From Sutcliffiella horikoshii (GTDB taxonomy: Bacteria; Bacillota; Bacilli; Bacillales; Bacillaceae_I): 64,000 nucleotides of DNA. Numbering within the stretch: the stretch's first letter is position 1; each line of letters opens with the position of its first letter. The stretch covers positions 310,001-374,000 of the forward strand of contig NZ_JAIVKY010000006.1 of the NCBI RefSeq assembly GCF_020524325.1, read 5' to 3'. Both the position numbers and the translations under genes were made by a program. Positions 16,311 through 24,521 of the stretch are shown here, in pieces. The notes under the pieces were generated by a model, which saw only the letters and a list, made by a program, of their open reading frames with translations, had not been told where the DNA came from and did no database searches.

Positions 16311-17015
16311 TTATTTTTTTGTTACAGCTTCCAATGCCACTTCCATCATATCGCTGAATGTGGATTGACGCTCTTCTGATGTTGTTTCTTCCCCAGTAAG
16401 GATATGGTCGCTTACAGTTAGAACAGACAACGCATTTCTGCCGTATTTAGCAGCTAAAGTGTAAAGTGCAGCGGATTCCATTTCGATTGCTAGAATTCCA
16501 TACTTCGCCCATTTCTCAAGCTCGCCGTTATCATTGTAGAACATGTCAGCCGTGAAGACATTTCCGACTTTCAAATTAAGGCCTTTTTCCACTCCGACAT
16601 CATAAGCTTTTTTCAAAAGGTCGAAGTTAGCAGTCGGAGCATAATCCACTCCTCCAAATGTTAAACGGTTCATTTGAGAGTCAGTAGATGCACTCATTGC
16701 AAGGATTACATCGCGAACTTTTACATCTTTTTGGATAGCTCCGCATGTACCTACGCGAATTAAATTTTGCACGTTATATTCATTCATCAGTTCATTAATA
16801 TAAATAGAAATAGATGGAACTCCCATACCAGTACCTTGAACAGAGATTCTTTCACCCTTATAAGTACCTGTATAACCTAACATTCCTCTTACTTCGTTGT
16901 AGCAGACTGCATCCTCAAGGAATGTTTCTGCGATGTATTTTGCACGTAACGGATCTCCCGGTAGTAGGATCGTTTCCGCTATCTCACCTTGTTTTGCTCC
17001 AATATGTACACTCAT
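16311..17015 (-). CDS. deoD: Purine-nucleoside phosphorylase, hexameric type
   Basis: A 234-residue phosphorylase that splits purine nucleosides with phosphate. It has the phosphate-binding [13 protein letters not shown], the VGTCGA motif, [10 protein letters not shown] for ribose binding and the catalytic Asp in [11 protein letters not shown]. Length and sequence match the trimer-of-dimers DeoD family rather than the PunA type. GGAGGTAAC ribosome site. Syntenic with B. subtilis deoD beside yodJ and yodL. Confidence 0.95.
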   Translation of the reverse strand: MSVHIGAKQGEIAETILLPGDPLRAKYIAETFLEDAVCYNEVRGMLGYTGTYKGERISVQGTGMGVPSISIYINELMNEYNVQNLIRVGTCGAIQKDVKVRDVILAMSASTDSQMNRLTFGGVDYAPTANFDLLKKAYDVGVEKGLNLKVGNVFTADMFYNDNGELEKWAKYGILAIEMESAALYTLAAKYGRNALSVLTVSDHILTGEETTSEERQSTFSDMMEVALEAVTKK

Positions 17016-17180
17016 TATGTTACCTCCTAATAACTCTTGCCATTGTTACTCTACAACAATGACTACTATACCATATATTACCCATGTTTCAAAAGAATCT
17101 CTCCCTAAAAAAGCGCATTCTTTTACAATTGAGGTAGAAAATATAGTTGTAACTATTCAGTGAAAAAGGAGCTGAAATAA

Positions 17181-17324
17181 ATGGGAAAGAAACACCGAAA
17201 CAGAATTAATGGTCAAAAGAAGAACAATCATATCAGTCCAGATGCAATTGAAGCGGAACATACCGCCCACAAAAAAGAACATTCTCCTAACGGCCGTAAA
17301 AACGGTCCTGGAAACCATATATAA
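17181..17324 (+). CDS. Small basic protein, 47 residues, unknown
   Basis: A clear AAAGGAG site lies 9 nt upstream of ATG 17181. The product MGKKHRNRINGQKKNNHISP... is very hydrophilic, rich in Lys, Asn, His and Gly, with no hydrophobic core. This composition resembles minor spore proteins, but I cannot place it in a family. It ends just before a bidirectional terminator shared with yodL. Confidence 0.6.
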   Translation: MGKKHRNRINGQKKNNHISPDAIEAEHTAHKKEHSPNGRKNGPGNHI

Positions 17325-17325
17325 A

Positions 17326-17355
17326 ATAAAAAGGGCAAAGTTTGACCTTTGCCCC
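17326..17355. terminator. Bidirectional terminator
   Basis: GGGCAAAG/CTTTGCCC stem with A-rich left flank and a T-rich minus-strand tail; it lies between the convergent small gene and yodL. Confidence 0.8.
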
Positions 17356-17363
17356 TTCCTTAT

Positions 17364-17678
17364 TTATCTTACAGACACACGATTTATTTTCTTCCAGCCT
17401 CCAAATTCCAACCGGTAATAGGTAATCCCCAATGTCCCTTCATCAATCATGATAATATCTCCAGTAGCAATGAACCTGCCTTCATAATCACGAGGTATGG
17501 AGTCTGTCACATTGAATTTTTTATATACTCTATCCACAATCTCCTGATGACTACTTCCCTCCATGGTTAATCGGAAAATGGGAGTGTACCCTTTGGATTC
17601 TCCATAATTTGGTGTTTGCATAATGGTCACATCATATTCCCCAGTACCCATTTTCATCATTCTTTTAAGAGCCAACAT
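17364..17678 (-). CDS. yodL: YodL domain protein
   Basis: A 104-residue protein of the YodL family (VTIMQTPNYGESKGYTPIFRLTM, YEGRFIATGDIIMIDEG, YYRLEFGGWKKINRV). No enzyme motif is visible and the role is unknown. The ATG at 17678 was chosen: GAGGGGTG lies upstream of it, and the earlier GTG at 17687 would use that same sequence as coding. Position next to deoD matches B. subtilis yodL. Confidence 0.82.
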   Translation of the reverse strand: MLALKRMMKMGTGEYDVTIMQTPNYGESKGYTPIFRLTMEGSSHQEIVDRVYKKFNVTDSIPRDYEGRFIATGDIIMIDEGTLGITYYRLEFGGWKKINRVSVR

Positions 17679-17854
17679 CCTTTTCACCCCTCAACCATTT
17701 CTATATATACTAATTAGCAATAAGGGGTGTCGAATCCTTCATCAAATTATAAAAAGTTTTGTCGAATGGAATAAAAATTTGCAATTATATAGTGTGACTG
17801 TTCAGTGAATCATGAAATCACCACATTTCTCATATGATAATCCGAGGTGATTTA

Positions 17855-18973
17855 ATGTTTGGGAAGTGGTTTACAGGGACAGCAGCTAAGACAAAAAGCG
17901 AAAATTTGTTGGATATATGGTCCCATTCAGATGAAAATCAAGTAAAAAAAGAATGGTCAATTTCCCCCGTTAACCACTCACTCTCCTTAAAAGACCAAGC
18001 TTTGTTGATGAATATTCGCAGCAAGACTGCAACACTCAACCGTAACAATGTTACACGAACGCAAGCCTACTTGGATTTTTATCTAAAGCACCCAGAAGTA
18101 CATTGGAGCTTCTTGGCCCACATGGTTTCTAGAAATGGAGGCTGGAATATGACAGATCTTAAAGCTAGTCACATTTCCACCTTGCTTTCCTATGAGAAGT
18201 CCTCCATCTTATTTCGTTTTCTGGAGAAAGCCAACCACCTCATTTTTCAAGATGCCTACCCACAACTACTCCTATATGCAGAAAGCAAAAAGGCTGGCAA
18301 ACCTCTATTTTATCTACTCTCCGAATTTCATGTTTCCCATTTTATGAATCCGATATGGTCCCTTTTTTGGGAAAATAACAATAAAAAAGAACTACTTACC
18401 GTTTCCTTGATAATTAATGAACAGAATTTTATTGAATATAACCTCCTAAAGAATCCATATTTTCAGCAAAAAGTATTATCGAGTTTAACCTATCAACTAC
18501 AGGAAAAACTGGGTTTTACTTTAGTGTTATTTCCTTATCGGAAGGGGTCAAGCACTCTTTTAACTGGTCTTGGAGTACAGCAATTTTCCAACCTTGCCAA
18601 CCGCATTGAAATAGGGAAAAAGCTCTATGTCCTATTGTTTAAAAACGAGGATGTCCTGCATGGGGCTTTGCGGTTTAGCAGGGAGAGTTCTCATACCGGA
18701 TCTAGGGAAGATTACCTTCCTGCCGTTTTTTCATCTAAGGCTAATTCTCGAAAAATATATAGTCCGACCATTGAAGTAGCTTGGACAGATTTCGACCACC
18801 AGTCCATTATGCCCGTTGATTGGTTTAAAGATATTCACGGAGCGACGAAGTTTTTCCATCTCCCTGCAAGTATAGTGCCCGCTGATATGGAGAAAACACA
18901 TCTATATAATTTGATAAAGCTAACTGGGATTTCTGAGCTTCATGGGGTATTTTTTGATAGAAAGGATTTATAA
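17855..18973 (+). CDS. DUF2515 family protein
   Basis: A 372-residue protein from ATG 17855 (GAGGTGATTTA upstream). The strongest segment is NNVTRTQAYLDFYLKHPEVH followed by WSFLAHMVSRNGGWNMTDL, characteristic of the DUF2515 (YppC) family. It is a mostly helical, cytoplasmic-looking protein without a signal peptide. Function unknown. Confidence 0.75.
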   Translation: MFGKWFTGTAAKTKSENLLDIWSHSDENQVKKEWSISPVNHSLSLKDQALLMNIRSKTATLNRNNVTRTQAYLDFYLKHPEVHWSFLAHMVSRNGGWNMTDLKASHISTLLSYEKSSILFRFLEKANHLIFQDAYPQLLLYAESKKAGKPLFYLLSEFHVSHFMNPIWSLFWENNNKKELLTVSLIINEQNFIEYNLLKNPYFQQKVLSSLTYQLQEKLGFTLVLFPYRKGSSTLLTGLGVQQFSNLANRIEIGKKLYVLLFKNEDVLHGALRFSRESSHTGSREDYLPAVFSSKANSRKIYSPTIEVAWTDFDHQSIMPVDWFKDIHGATKFFHLPASIVPADMEKTHLYNLIKLTGISELHGVFFDRKDL

Positions 18974-19012
18974 GGTTAATCAATATTTAGATTAGTGGGG
19001 ACGGTGAAAATT

Positions 19013-19233
19013 GTAAATGTCCGAATATTTTCCATAGTTGGCCGAAGATTTTTGAAAGCTGACCGAAGATTTCGTGATTTTGACCGAAGTTTCCCAAAAG
19101 TTGACCGAACGAATTTTTCAAATGACCGAACCTCACTTATTTATGTCCAAAGCCTAATTAGAAATGTCCGAACACCCTCTATCCGAATGATTCAATTGAC
19201 CGAACCACTTCATAATTTGTCCGAACGGTTTCA
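19013..19233. repeat. Strict 21-bp periodic array with CCGAA core
   Basis: The core TGWCCGAA (W = A or T, with variants) recurs with CCGAA or a one-base variant at 19021, 19042, 19063, 19084, 19105, 19126, 19147 and 19168, always 21 bp apart. After two irregular steps (19183, 19200) the 21-bp step returns at 19221. The roughly 13 bp between cores is AT-rich and not conserved. 21 bp is two helical turns, so all cores face the same side of the DNA. It lies between the convergent DUF2515 and yozD genes; 19234-19391 shows nothing else. Confidence 0.85.
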
Positions 19234-19391
19234 GAGCCCTCTTAACTTGCTTATTTTTGATTGATTTTCATCAAAAAAGCATTAGAAAGTAGACTTCCGC
19301 CATAATTGCCCGGCAACAAAACTAAAAAAGCTACCCCTTAGGCAACAACCTCACCTAAAAAGCAGCAATCTTTATTTTATCTTATCAGTTC

Positions 19392-19559
19392 CTATTCTAC
19401 CTCTTCATCAATAATGCATTTCTCTAGTAAATAATCAAACATGATATCCGCCAACTCTTCTATCTCGCTTTCAGCTGGAACATACCCCCGCCTTACCAGC
19501 TCATTGTAAAAGAACTCGGCTATTTCTTCTGTGTCAATGACCACTTCGATTTCTTTCAC
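19392..19559 (-). CDS. yozD: YozD family small protein
   Basis: A 55-residue acidic protein starting at GTG 19559 behind AAAGGGGTGAT. Sequence KEIEVVIDTEEIAEFFYNEL...RGYVPAESEIEELADIMFDY matches YozD in content and length. Location between yodL and yodN agrees with B. subtilis. Function unknown. Confidence 0.75.
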   Translation of the reverse strand: MKEIEVVIDTEEIAEFFYNELVRRGYVPAESEIEELADIMFDYLLEKCIIDEEVE

Positions 19560-19747
19560 AATATCACCCCTTTTTAAAGGTTTATGTACGTCTTTAAAGA
19601 TATATGTCTTACTCTCTATATTAATCCATCAGGTTGGACAAATGCTATCTTTGTTTTCAAAAATTTCAAAAAAGTGCATATCAACGTTCAAGTGTGCATA
19701 CATTGGGGACATAAGGACAAGCAGTCACAAAAAAGGAGGAAATTATT

Positions 19748-19906
19748 ATGAAGAACTATTTAGCAAGCTTAGAAAGATTAGGAGAAGAGGAAGTCTTATT
19801 GCCACTGCTAGATAAAATTTCGGACAAACTGGTATTGGCTACTGCAATCATTGGAGGTCCGTTTTTTATCTATATGATCTTTCAATTCTCCATACTATTT
19901 TTCTAG
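19748..19906 (+). CDS. Small single-pass membrane protein, 52 residues
   Basis: ATG 19748 follows AAAGGAGGAAATTATT, a strong ribosome site. The N-terminal half is a charged helix (SLERLGEEEVLLPLLDKISD) and the C-terminal half is one membrane segment (LVLATAIIGGPFFIYMIFQF). It overlaps the end of the convergent yodN-like gene by 12 bp. No family recognised. Confidence 0.6.
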   Translation: MKNYLASLERLGEEEVLLPLLDKISDKLVLATAIIGGPFFIYMIFQFSILFF

Positions 19907-20602
19907 TTGACTATGTTTCTTGCCATCCATGTATTTTTTCAAATTTTTCATGACCAGATTCATCACTTCCATGTATTCCTCATCACCGAAGATATCATAT
20001 AACACTTTATAATCATTATAGACATCAAGAAGTCCATCAATTATTCTTTGATATTCCTTGTTGTATTCTTCTTTTTTGAAATGTTTGTTTGATCCAGTCA
20101 TCGGATTATACAACTCCAAGCTTGTATTTTCTTTGTTGAACATATAGGACAATCCAAGTTTGTGGATAAGAATTTCAGCATGTTCGTGATGGACAACCAT
20201 TGTCAATTCTTCCTCTCCCGCTTCCAACCATTCCCCATCAGATAATCGAGTCAATTCATAAATGATGTCTTCCCATGAATCTTCTTTGTAACGCCATATT
20301 TCCGTGCGAAAACCGACAATTTTAAATAATTCTTTCCCATAACCTGCAACATGGACAATATCACCGATAAAATACATGTACTTGATATCAAGACGTTCGG
20401 TGACCAGTACTTTCCCCTCGTATTCAGATACAAAGGCAAGTGTCTCTTCTTGATATAGGCCTTCACTTGAATTTACTTCATATACATACGCACCATCAAT
20501 TTGCTTCATGTCCGTCACTTTACCGACAGTTCCATAGATGGTGATGACGACTATGTCGCCGACTTTATATTTCGGTTTGTTTGGTTTTTTGTTCTTCCCC
20601 AT
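19895..20602 (-). CDS. yodN: YodN-like protein
   Basis: A 235-residue protein; the start MGKNKKPNKPKYKVGDIVVI at 20602 has GGGGAG 8 nt upstream. The N-terminal part contains two SH3/KOW-like beta segments (KVGDIVVITIYGTVGKVTDM and FIGDIVHVAGYGKELFKIVG). The C-terminal half is helical and Lys/Glu-rich. Sequence style and position (after yozD, before yozE and kamA) fit B. subtilis YodN. Function unknown. Confidence 0.6.
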   Translation of the reverse strand: MGKNKKPNKPKYKVGDIVVITIYGTVGKVTDMKQIDGAYVYEVNSSEGLYQEETLAFVSEYEGKVLVTERLDIKYMYFIGDIVHVAGYGKELFKIVGFRTEIWRYKEDSWEDIIYELTRLSDGEWLEAGEEELTMVVHHEHAEILIHKLGLSYMFNKENTSLELYNPMTGSNKHFKKEEYNKEYQRIIDGLLDVYNDYKVLYDIFGDEEYMEVMNLVMKNLKKYMDGKKHSQLEK

Positions 20603-20770
20603 ATAATTTCTCCCCATTTGTCACTGTGGCTTTGATAGTAATGTATTATATGCAGCAAGATGCCAACTCGCCAAAGCGTTAGGGCAAAAAGTGGTTGTAC
20701 CGATGTGTTAATAGGCGGCTGTCCCTATTATTCTCTTACTCTAATAATATAGGAAATAATAAAAATTTGT

Positions 20771-20941
20771 GTTGATTGCCTAAACTACGCTGTTCCTTTC
20801 CGCAAATGGCTTCGCTTTCCGCGGGACGGTGCTTGAGCCTCCTCGCTGCGCTGTGGGGTCTCAATCTACCGTTATTCCCCCGCTGGAGTCTCCGCCATTT
20901 GCTCCAATCCACAGCTAGAAGCGCCTGGAACGGAAATCAAC
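20771..20941. repeat. Composite repeat, locus 2: unit B joined directly to the end of unit A
   Basis: Unit B (20789-20915) is intact and followed at once by the last 21 bp of unit A (GCGCCTGGAACGGAAATCAA), with spacer and most of A missing. GTTGATT at 20771 and AATCAAC at 20935-20941 bracket the whole. It therefore looks like a deletion form of the element at locus 1. Confidence 0.85.
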
Positions 20942-20960
20942 AAAATTTATACTTATCTCA

Positions 20961-20990
20961 AAATAAAAATGCACCCTCATAACAGGTGCA
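20961..20990 (-). terminator. Terminator of yozE
   Basis: TGCACC/GGTGCA stem followed on the minus strand by TTTTTAT, just past the yozE stop. Confidence 0.55.
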
Positions 20991-21007
20991 CTTTAGATAG
21001 CTAATTA

Positions 21008-21226
21008 TTAAGCTTCTTCTTCATATAGCTCCCAGGCTTTGTCAAAGGTAGACATGCTGTCTAGGTATTGGCCGTTCATTTCTAGATAGCCGCTGATTTC
21101 ATGGTAGTCCTCTGAATTTTTTGGGAAACTATGATCGTCGTATGCATGATTGGCAAATATACTAATGTCATCTTTTTTCAAAGCATGACGGAACTTCATT
21201 AAATAATGGTAAAACGACTTTCTCAA
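21008..21226 (-). CDS. yozE: YozE family protein (UPF0346)
   Basis: A 72-residue protein from a TTG at 21226. It matches YozE closely (KSFYHYLMKFRH, FANHAYDDHSFPKNSEDYHE, ISGYLEMNGQYLDSMSTFDKAW). The ribosome site is weak (GGTGTGGA). The upstream ATG is out of frame. Function unknown. Confidence 0.85.
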   Translation of the reverse strand: MRKSFYHYLMKFRHALKKDDISIFANHAYDDHSFPKNSEDYHEISGYLEMNGQYLDSMSTFDKAWELYEEEA

Positions 21227-21288
21227 ACTGCATCCACACCCATTTTTTTACCCTCATTCTACATCAGAATGAGGGTAAAGGACAACCA

Positions 21289-21567
21289 TTAGCTTGAAAA
21301 GTCAAAGTAGTTTCGCTTTAATAGTCGCGGTTTGGCCATCAACTCATTGTAGCTTAGTTCTGCTTCCAATTCCTTTGTATTGATTAGAAACAATTGATCC
21401 TCAATTTCCTTCACAACCGCGTCTTCTTGATATTCCATTCCGCAGTCTCCACAGGTTACAGAAGGGGTTTCCGTTATGGTGACTGCTTTGGTACCATCCG
21501 GCAGTTCCCAATATACTGTACCTGATGAAGATGTTGCTTGTGAGCTTTCACACCAATTACATTTCAT
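21289..21567 (-). CDS. yokU: YokU family zinc-ribbon protein
   Basis: A 92-residue protein with two CxxC pairs (CNWCESS and CGDCGMEYQ) that should bind zinc, followed by a helical tail. YokU-type genes lie just downstream of kamA in many Bacillus genomes, as here (11 bp after the kamA stop). The ATG at 21567 has AGGAGGG 7 nt upstream. Probably co-transcribed with kamA. Confidence 0.8.
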   Translation of the reverse strand: MKCNWCESSQATSSSGTVYWELPDGTKAVTITETPSVTCGDCGMEYQEDAVVKEIEDQLFLINTKELEAELSYNELMAKPRLLKRNYFDFSS

Positions 21568-21578
21568 CAAGCACCCTC

Positions 21579-23000
21579 CTAACTTGATTCACTCTTGTTT
21601 TCTTCTTCTCCAACAATATATTTTTTCTGCTGGGCCTGGAATTTCTTTTCTTTTAATTCATCACGCTTGTCACGTTTATCCTTTAAAGAAGAATGTTCTG
21701 GGTTTGTTTCGTAGTCCTTGCGTCGATTCAAACGATTTAATCCTTCTGGAACGAGATTGAATTGTGAATCATTCATTAGTGCTGCAATTCCTATATTTGA
21801 ACGCTTATCCTCCATGTTTGAATAAATTTCCCCAAAATATGCTTCCGCTCTTCCAGGGACATAATTTTCCGGTTCTGGATAAGTTGTGATAACCCCTTCA
21901 AAATTTCGTAACACGACTTTATTCGCACTTTGGGAGATAATATAATTTGGTTGAACGGCTATTTTACCCCCACCGCCGGGAGCATCCACCACAAATGTAG
22001 GTACAGCATATCCACTTGTATGTCCACGTAACCCTTCAATAATTTCTAGTCCTTTGGAAATAGGAGCCCTAAAATGGCCGATTCCTTCTGAAAGGTCACA
22101 TTGATAAATGTAGTAAGGTCTGACACGAATTTTCACTAAGTCGTGCATTAATTTTTTCATGATTGGCACACTGTCATTGATGCCTGCCAAGATAACAGCT
22201 TGATTCCCTACAGGTACTCCTGCATTCACAAGCATTTCACAAGCAAGCTTAGACTCTTCTGTAATTTCTATAGAAGTATTAAAGTGAGTATTTAACCAGA
22301 CAGGATGATATTTCTTTAAAATATTGCAGAGGTTCTCTGTAATCCGTTGAGGAAAAACAACCGGTGCCCTTGTTCCAATCCTGATAATTTCAAGATGTGG
22401 AATGGCTCGCAGGTTTTTTAAGATGTATTCAAGGATTTGATCATTGATCAGTAGACCGTCTCCTCCTGAAATTAAACAATCTCTGATTTGGTCATTGGCC
22501 GCAATATAAGCAATGGCAGCATCCAATTGTTTTTTTGGTACTCCCATTCCGATCTGGCCAGAGAACCTTCTACGTGTACAGTACCGGCAATACATGGAGC
22601 ACTGGTTGGTAACTAAAAACAATACCCTATCTGGATAGCGATGCGTAAGGCCTGGAACTGGTGAATCTTCATCCTCATGAAGAGGATCTTCGAGGTCGTA
22701 CTTCGTTTTATAAATTTCTTTTGATATTGGCACAGATTGCATCCGGATGGGACATCTAGGATCATCTGGATTCATCAGCGAAGCATAATATGGCGTTATA
22801 TTTAAAGGAATGGTTTTGGTGGAGATTTTTACCCCTTCCTCTTCTTCCGGCGTTAAGTTGATCACTTTCTTTAAATCCTCAAGTGTTCGGATTGTATTGG
22901 TTAACTGCCATATCCAATCATTCCATTGTTCTTCGGTTACATCTTTCCAAAGTTCAAATTCACTCCAGTGCCGTGTGGGCTTATATAGATCCATTTTCAT
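21579..23000 (-). CDS. kamA: Lysine 2,3-aminomutase
   Basis: A 473-residue radical SAM, PLP-dependent enzyme that converts L-lysine to L-beta-lysine. Cys134, Cys138 and Cys141 in QCSMYCRYCTRRR bind the iron-sulfur cluster. SGGDGLLI and the PLP-binding lysine in DAPGGGGKIAVQPNY are present. The C-terminal tail is Lys-rich and charged. GGAGGAGATAGAG precedes the ATG. The gene has its own consensus sigma-54 promoter and lies downstream of an activator gene, so expression should respond to lysine-type signals. Confidence 0.95.
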   Translation of the reverse strand: MKMDLYKPTRHWSEFELWKDVTEEQWNDWIWQLTNTIRTLEDLKKVINLTPEEEEGVKISTKTIPLNITPYYASLMNPDDPRCPIRMQSVPISKEIYKTKYDLEDPLHEDEDSPVPGLTHRYPDRVLFLVTNQCSMYCRYCTRRRFSGQIGMGVPKKQLDAAIAYIAANDQIRDCLISGGDGLLINDQILEYILKNLRAIPHLEIIRIGTRAPVVFPQRITENLCNILKKYHPVWLNTHFNTSIEITEESKLACEMLVNAGVPVGNQAVILAGINDSVPIMKKLMHDLVKIRVRPYYIYQCDLSEGIGHFRAPISKGLEIIEGLRGHTSGYAVPTFVVDAPGGGGKIAVQPNYIISQSANKVVLRNFEGVITTYPEPENYVPGRAEAYFGEIYSNMEDKRSNIGIAALMNDSQFNLVPEGLNRLNRRKDYETNPEHSSLKDKRDKRDELKEKKFQAQQKKYIVGEEENKSESS

Positions 23001-23026
23001 CTCTATCTCCTCCCTGTTCTACATCA

Positions 23027-23042
23027 TGCAATAACCGTGCCA
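23027..23042 (-). promoter_or_regulatory. Consensus sigma-54 (SigL) promoter of kamA
   Basis: Minus-strand TGGCACGGTTATTGCA is a full match to the -24/-12 consensus (TGGCAC-N5-TTGCA). It would start transcription about 15-17 nt before the kamA ATG, leaving the GGAGG site in the leader. No clear upstream activating palindrome was found in 23043-23096; it may lie inside the activator gene. Confidence 0.88.
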
Positions 23043-23096
23043 ACTATGCAGATGCCCAGTTATTACTTATATATGTAGAATAGGAGAAACTTGTTA

Positions 23097-24509
23097 TTAA
23101 TCGTTGTGCCGAATTTTCAGCACTTCAGGAGTTTTGGAGTTCCCTTCTATTTTAGCAAGCTTGTATTGAAGGGTTTGACGAGGTATGTCTAACATTTTTG
23201 CTGCTTTCATTACATTCCCCTCTGACTGATACATGGCATTTTTGATCATTACTTCTTCGGTTTTCTGTAATTCCGTCCTCAATGATCCGGTATTTTTGGG
23301 ATTCACCGATTGTTGATTCATTCTGTTCAACTTTAGTGGAAGATGTTTAGTGGAAATGGTTTCTTGTTTTGATTTTAAAAGAACATATTCTATCGTATTA
23401 ATTAATTCCCTTACATTCCCTGGCCATTGATAAGATTGAAACATGTCTTTAATGACGTTAGGCAATTGGTAAGATAATCGAGATTGCAGTTTCTTTTCCA
23501 AAAGGAGGCGAATGTCATGAGGTCGTTCCCTTAATGGTGGAATATAGATCGGGCATGTGTTCAGTCGATAATACAAGTCTGCTCTAAAGGATCCTTTTTC
23601 TACACATTTTTCGGGAGGTTCATTCATTGCAGTGATGATCCTGACATCGACTTTAATCGTAGAGGTGCCACCTACTCTTCTTATGGATCCATCTTCAAGA
23701 ACACGCAGCAGTTTCGCTTGAAGTTCTAATGGCATGGAGTTCATCTCATCCAGAAATAACGTTCCACCTGTTGCCAGCTCAAAAAGTCCCTTGCGGTCAA
23801 CCGCACCTGTGTAACTGCCTTTTTCCGTTCCAAACAGAATGCTTTCTAGTAAGCTAGCAGGTATCGCACCACAATTTTGTGCAACGAAAGGTCCTTGTTT
23901 TCTAGGAGACTGATGGTGAATGCCTTGCGCAATGATTTCTTTTCCTGTCCCTGTTTCCCCCCAAATAACAACAGGTAATATGGAGGATGCAAATAACATG
24001 GCGTCTTGGAGCATAGTTACACATTCGGCATCATCAGTAATGAAATCAACTAAAGTGTAGGATGATTGGAATGAAGAGATCTTCTTTGATCCTCCTGAGC
24101 TATTTATTTTAGCTTGCAAGTCCATTAGTTTATTAGATAGCGTGTTTAAGTGGCCATAATTTTTGGCAATTTCCACTGCTCCCAATAAATGATTACCATT
24201 CAAGATTGGGATCGTGGTATTCACTGTTTCAAGCAGCTGCCCTTTTCTATTCTCATATCGTTGATTTTCATGATAAATCGGCTTTTTCGTTTTCAATACT
24301 TTCAGCAACGTACTGGTTTCCTCGGTCAAGGAAGGGAAAACATGCAAGAGATGTTTTCCTAACACTTCCTCCACTTTCATACCATCATAGCTTGCTGCCA
24401 CCTTGTTATAATAGATGGTAAATCCGTCTTTATCTACGGCGTGAATTGCTTCATCAATTCCTTCTAAAATAGCGATCAGCATCTCTTTTGATAGTGTATG
24501 TGTTTGCAT
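23097..24509 (-). CDS. Sigma-54-dependent transcriptional activator (RocR/KamR-like)
   Basis: A 470-residue regulator. Residues about 10-125 form a PAS sensor domain (EAIHAVDKDGFTIYYNKVAA). The AAA+ domain at 160-390 has Walker A GETGTGKE, the loop that contacts sigma-54 as GSYTGA, Walker B GGTLFLDEM and the arginine-finger region RADLYYRLN. A Fis-type helix-turn-helix is at the C-terminus (GNVMKAAKMLDIPRQTLQYKL). It lies directly upstream of kamA and its -24/-12 promoter, so it is very likely the kamA activator. The ATG at 24509 is preferred to the GTG at 24518. Confidence 0.9.
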   Translation of the reverse strand: MQTHTLSKEMLIAILEGIDEAIHAVDKDGFTIYYNKVAASYDGMKVEEVLGKHLLHVFPSLTEETSTLLKVLKTKKPIYHENQRYENRKGQLLETVNTTIPILNGNHLLGAVEIAKNYGHLNTLSNKLMDLQAKINSSGGSKKISSFQSSYTLVDFITDDAECVTMLQDAMLFASSILPVVIWGETGTGKEIIAQGIHHQSPRKQGPFVAQNCGAIPASLLESILFGTEKGSYTGAVDRKGLFELATGGTLFLDEMNSMPLELQAKLLRVLEDGSIRRVGGTSTIKVDVRIITAMNEPPEKCVEKGSFRADLYYRLNTCPIYIPPLRERPHDIRLLLEKKLQSRLSYQLPNVIKDMFQSYQWPGNVRELINTIEYVLLKSKQETISTKHLPLKLNRMNQQSVNPKNTGSLRTELQKTEEVMIKNAMYQSEGNVMKAAKMLDIPRQTLQYKLAKIEGNSKTPEVLKIRHND

Positions 24510-24521
24510 ATACAGCACCGC

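Noticed and set aside
18995-19264. Open frame of about 90 codons across the 21-bp array with heptad-like DR repeats
   Set aside because: It follows from a 21-bp period with few stops. It has no convincing ribosome site, and the spacers are not conserved as a peptide would be.
21249-21277. Terminator between yokU and yozE
   Set aside because: TACCCTCATTCT/AGAATGAGGGTA is a strong perfect hairpin, but neither strand has a T-run after it; at most a processing or stability hairpin.
23001-23096. Lysine riboswitch before kamA
   Set aside because: The leader predicted from the sigma-54 start is under 20 nt, and no lysine-riboswitch helices are present in the 96-bp gap.
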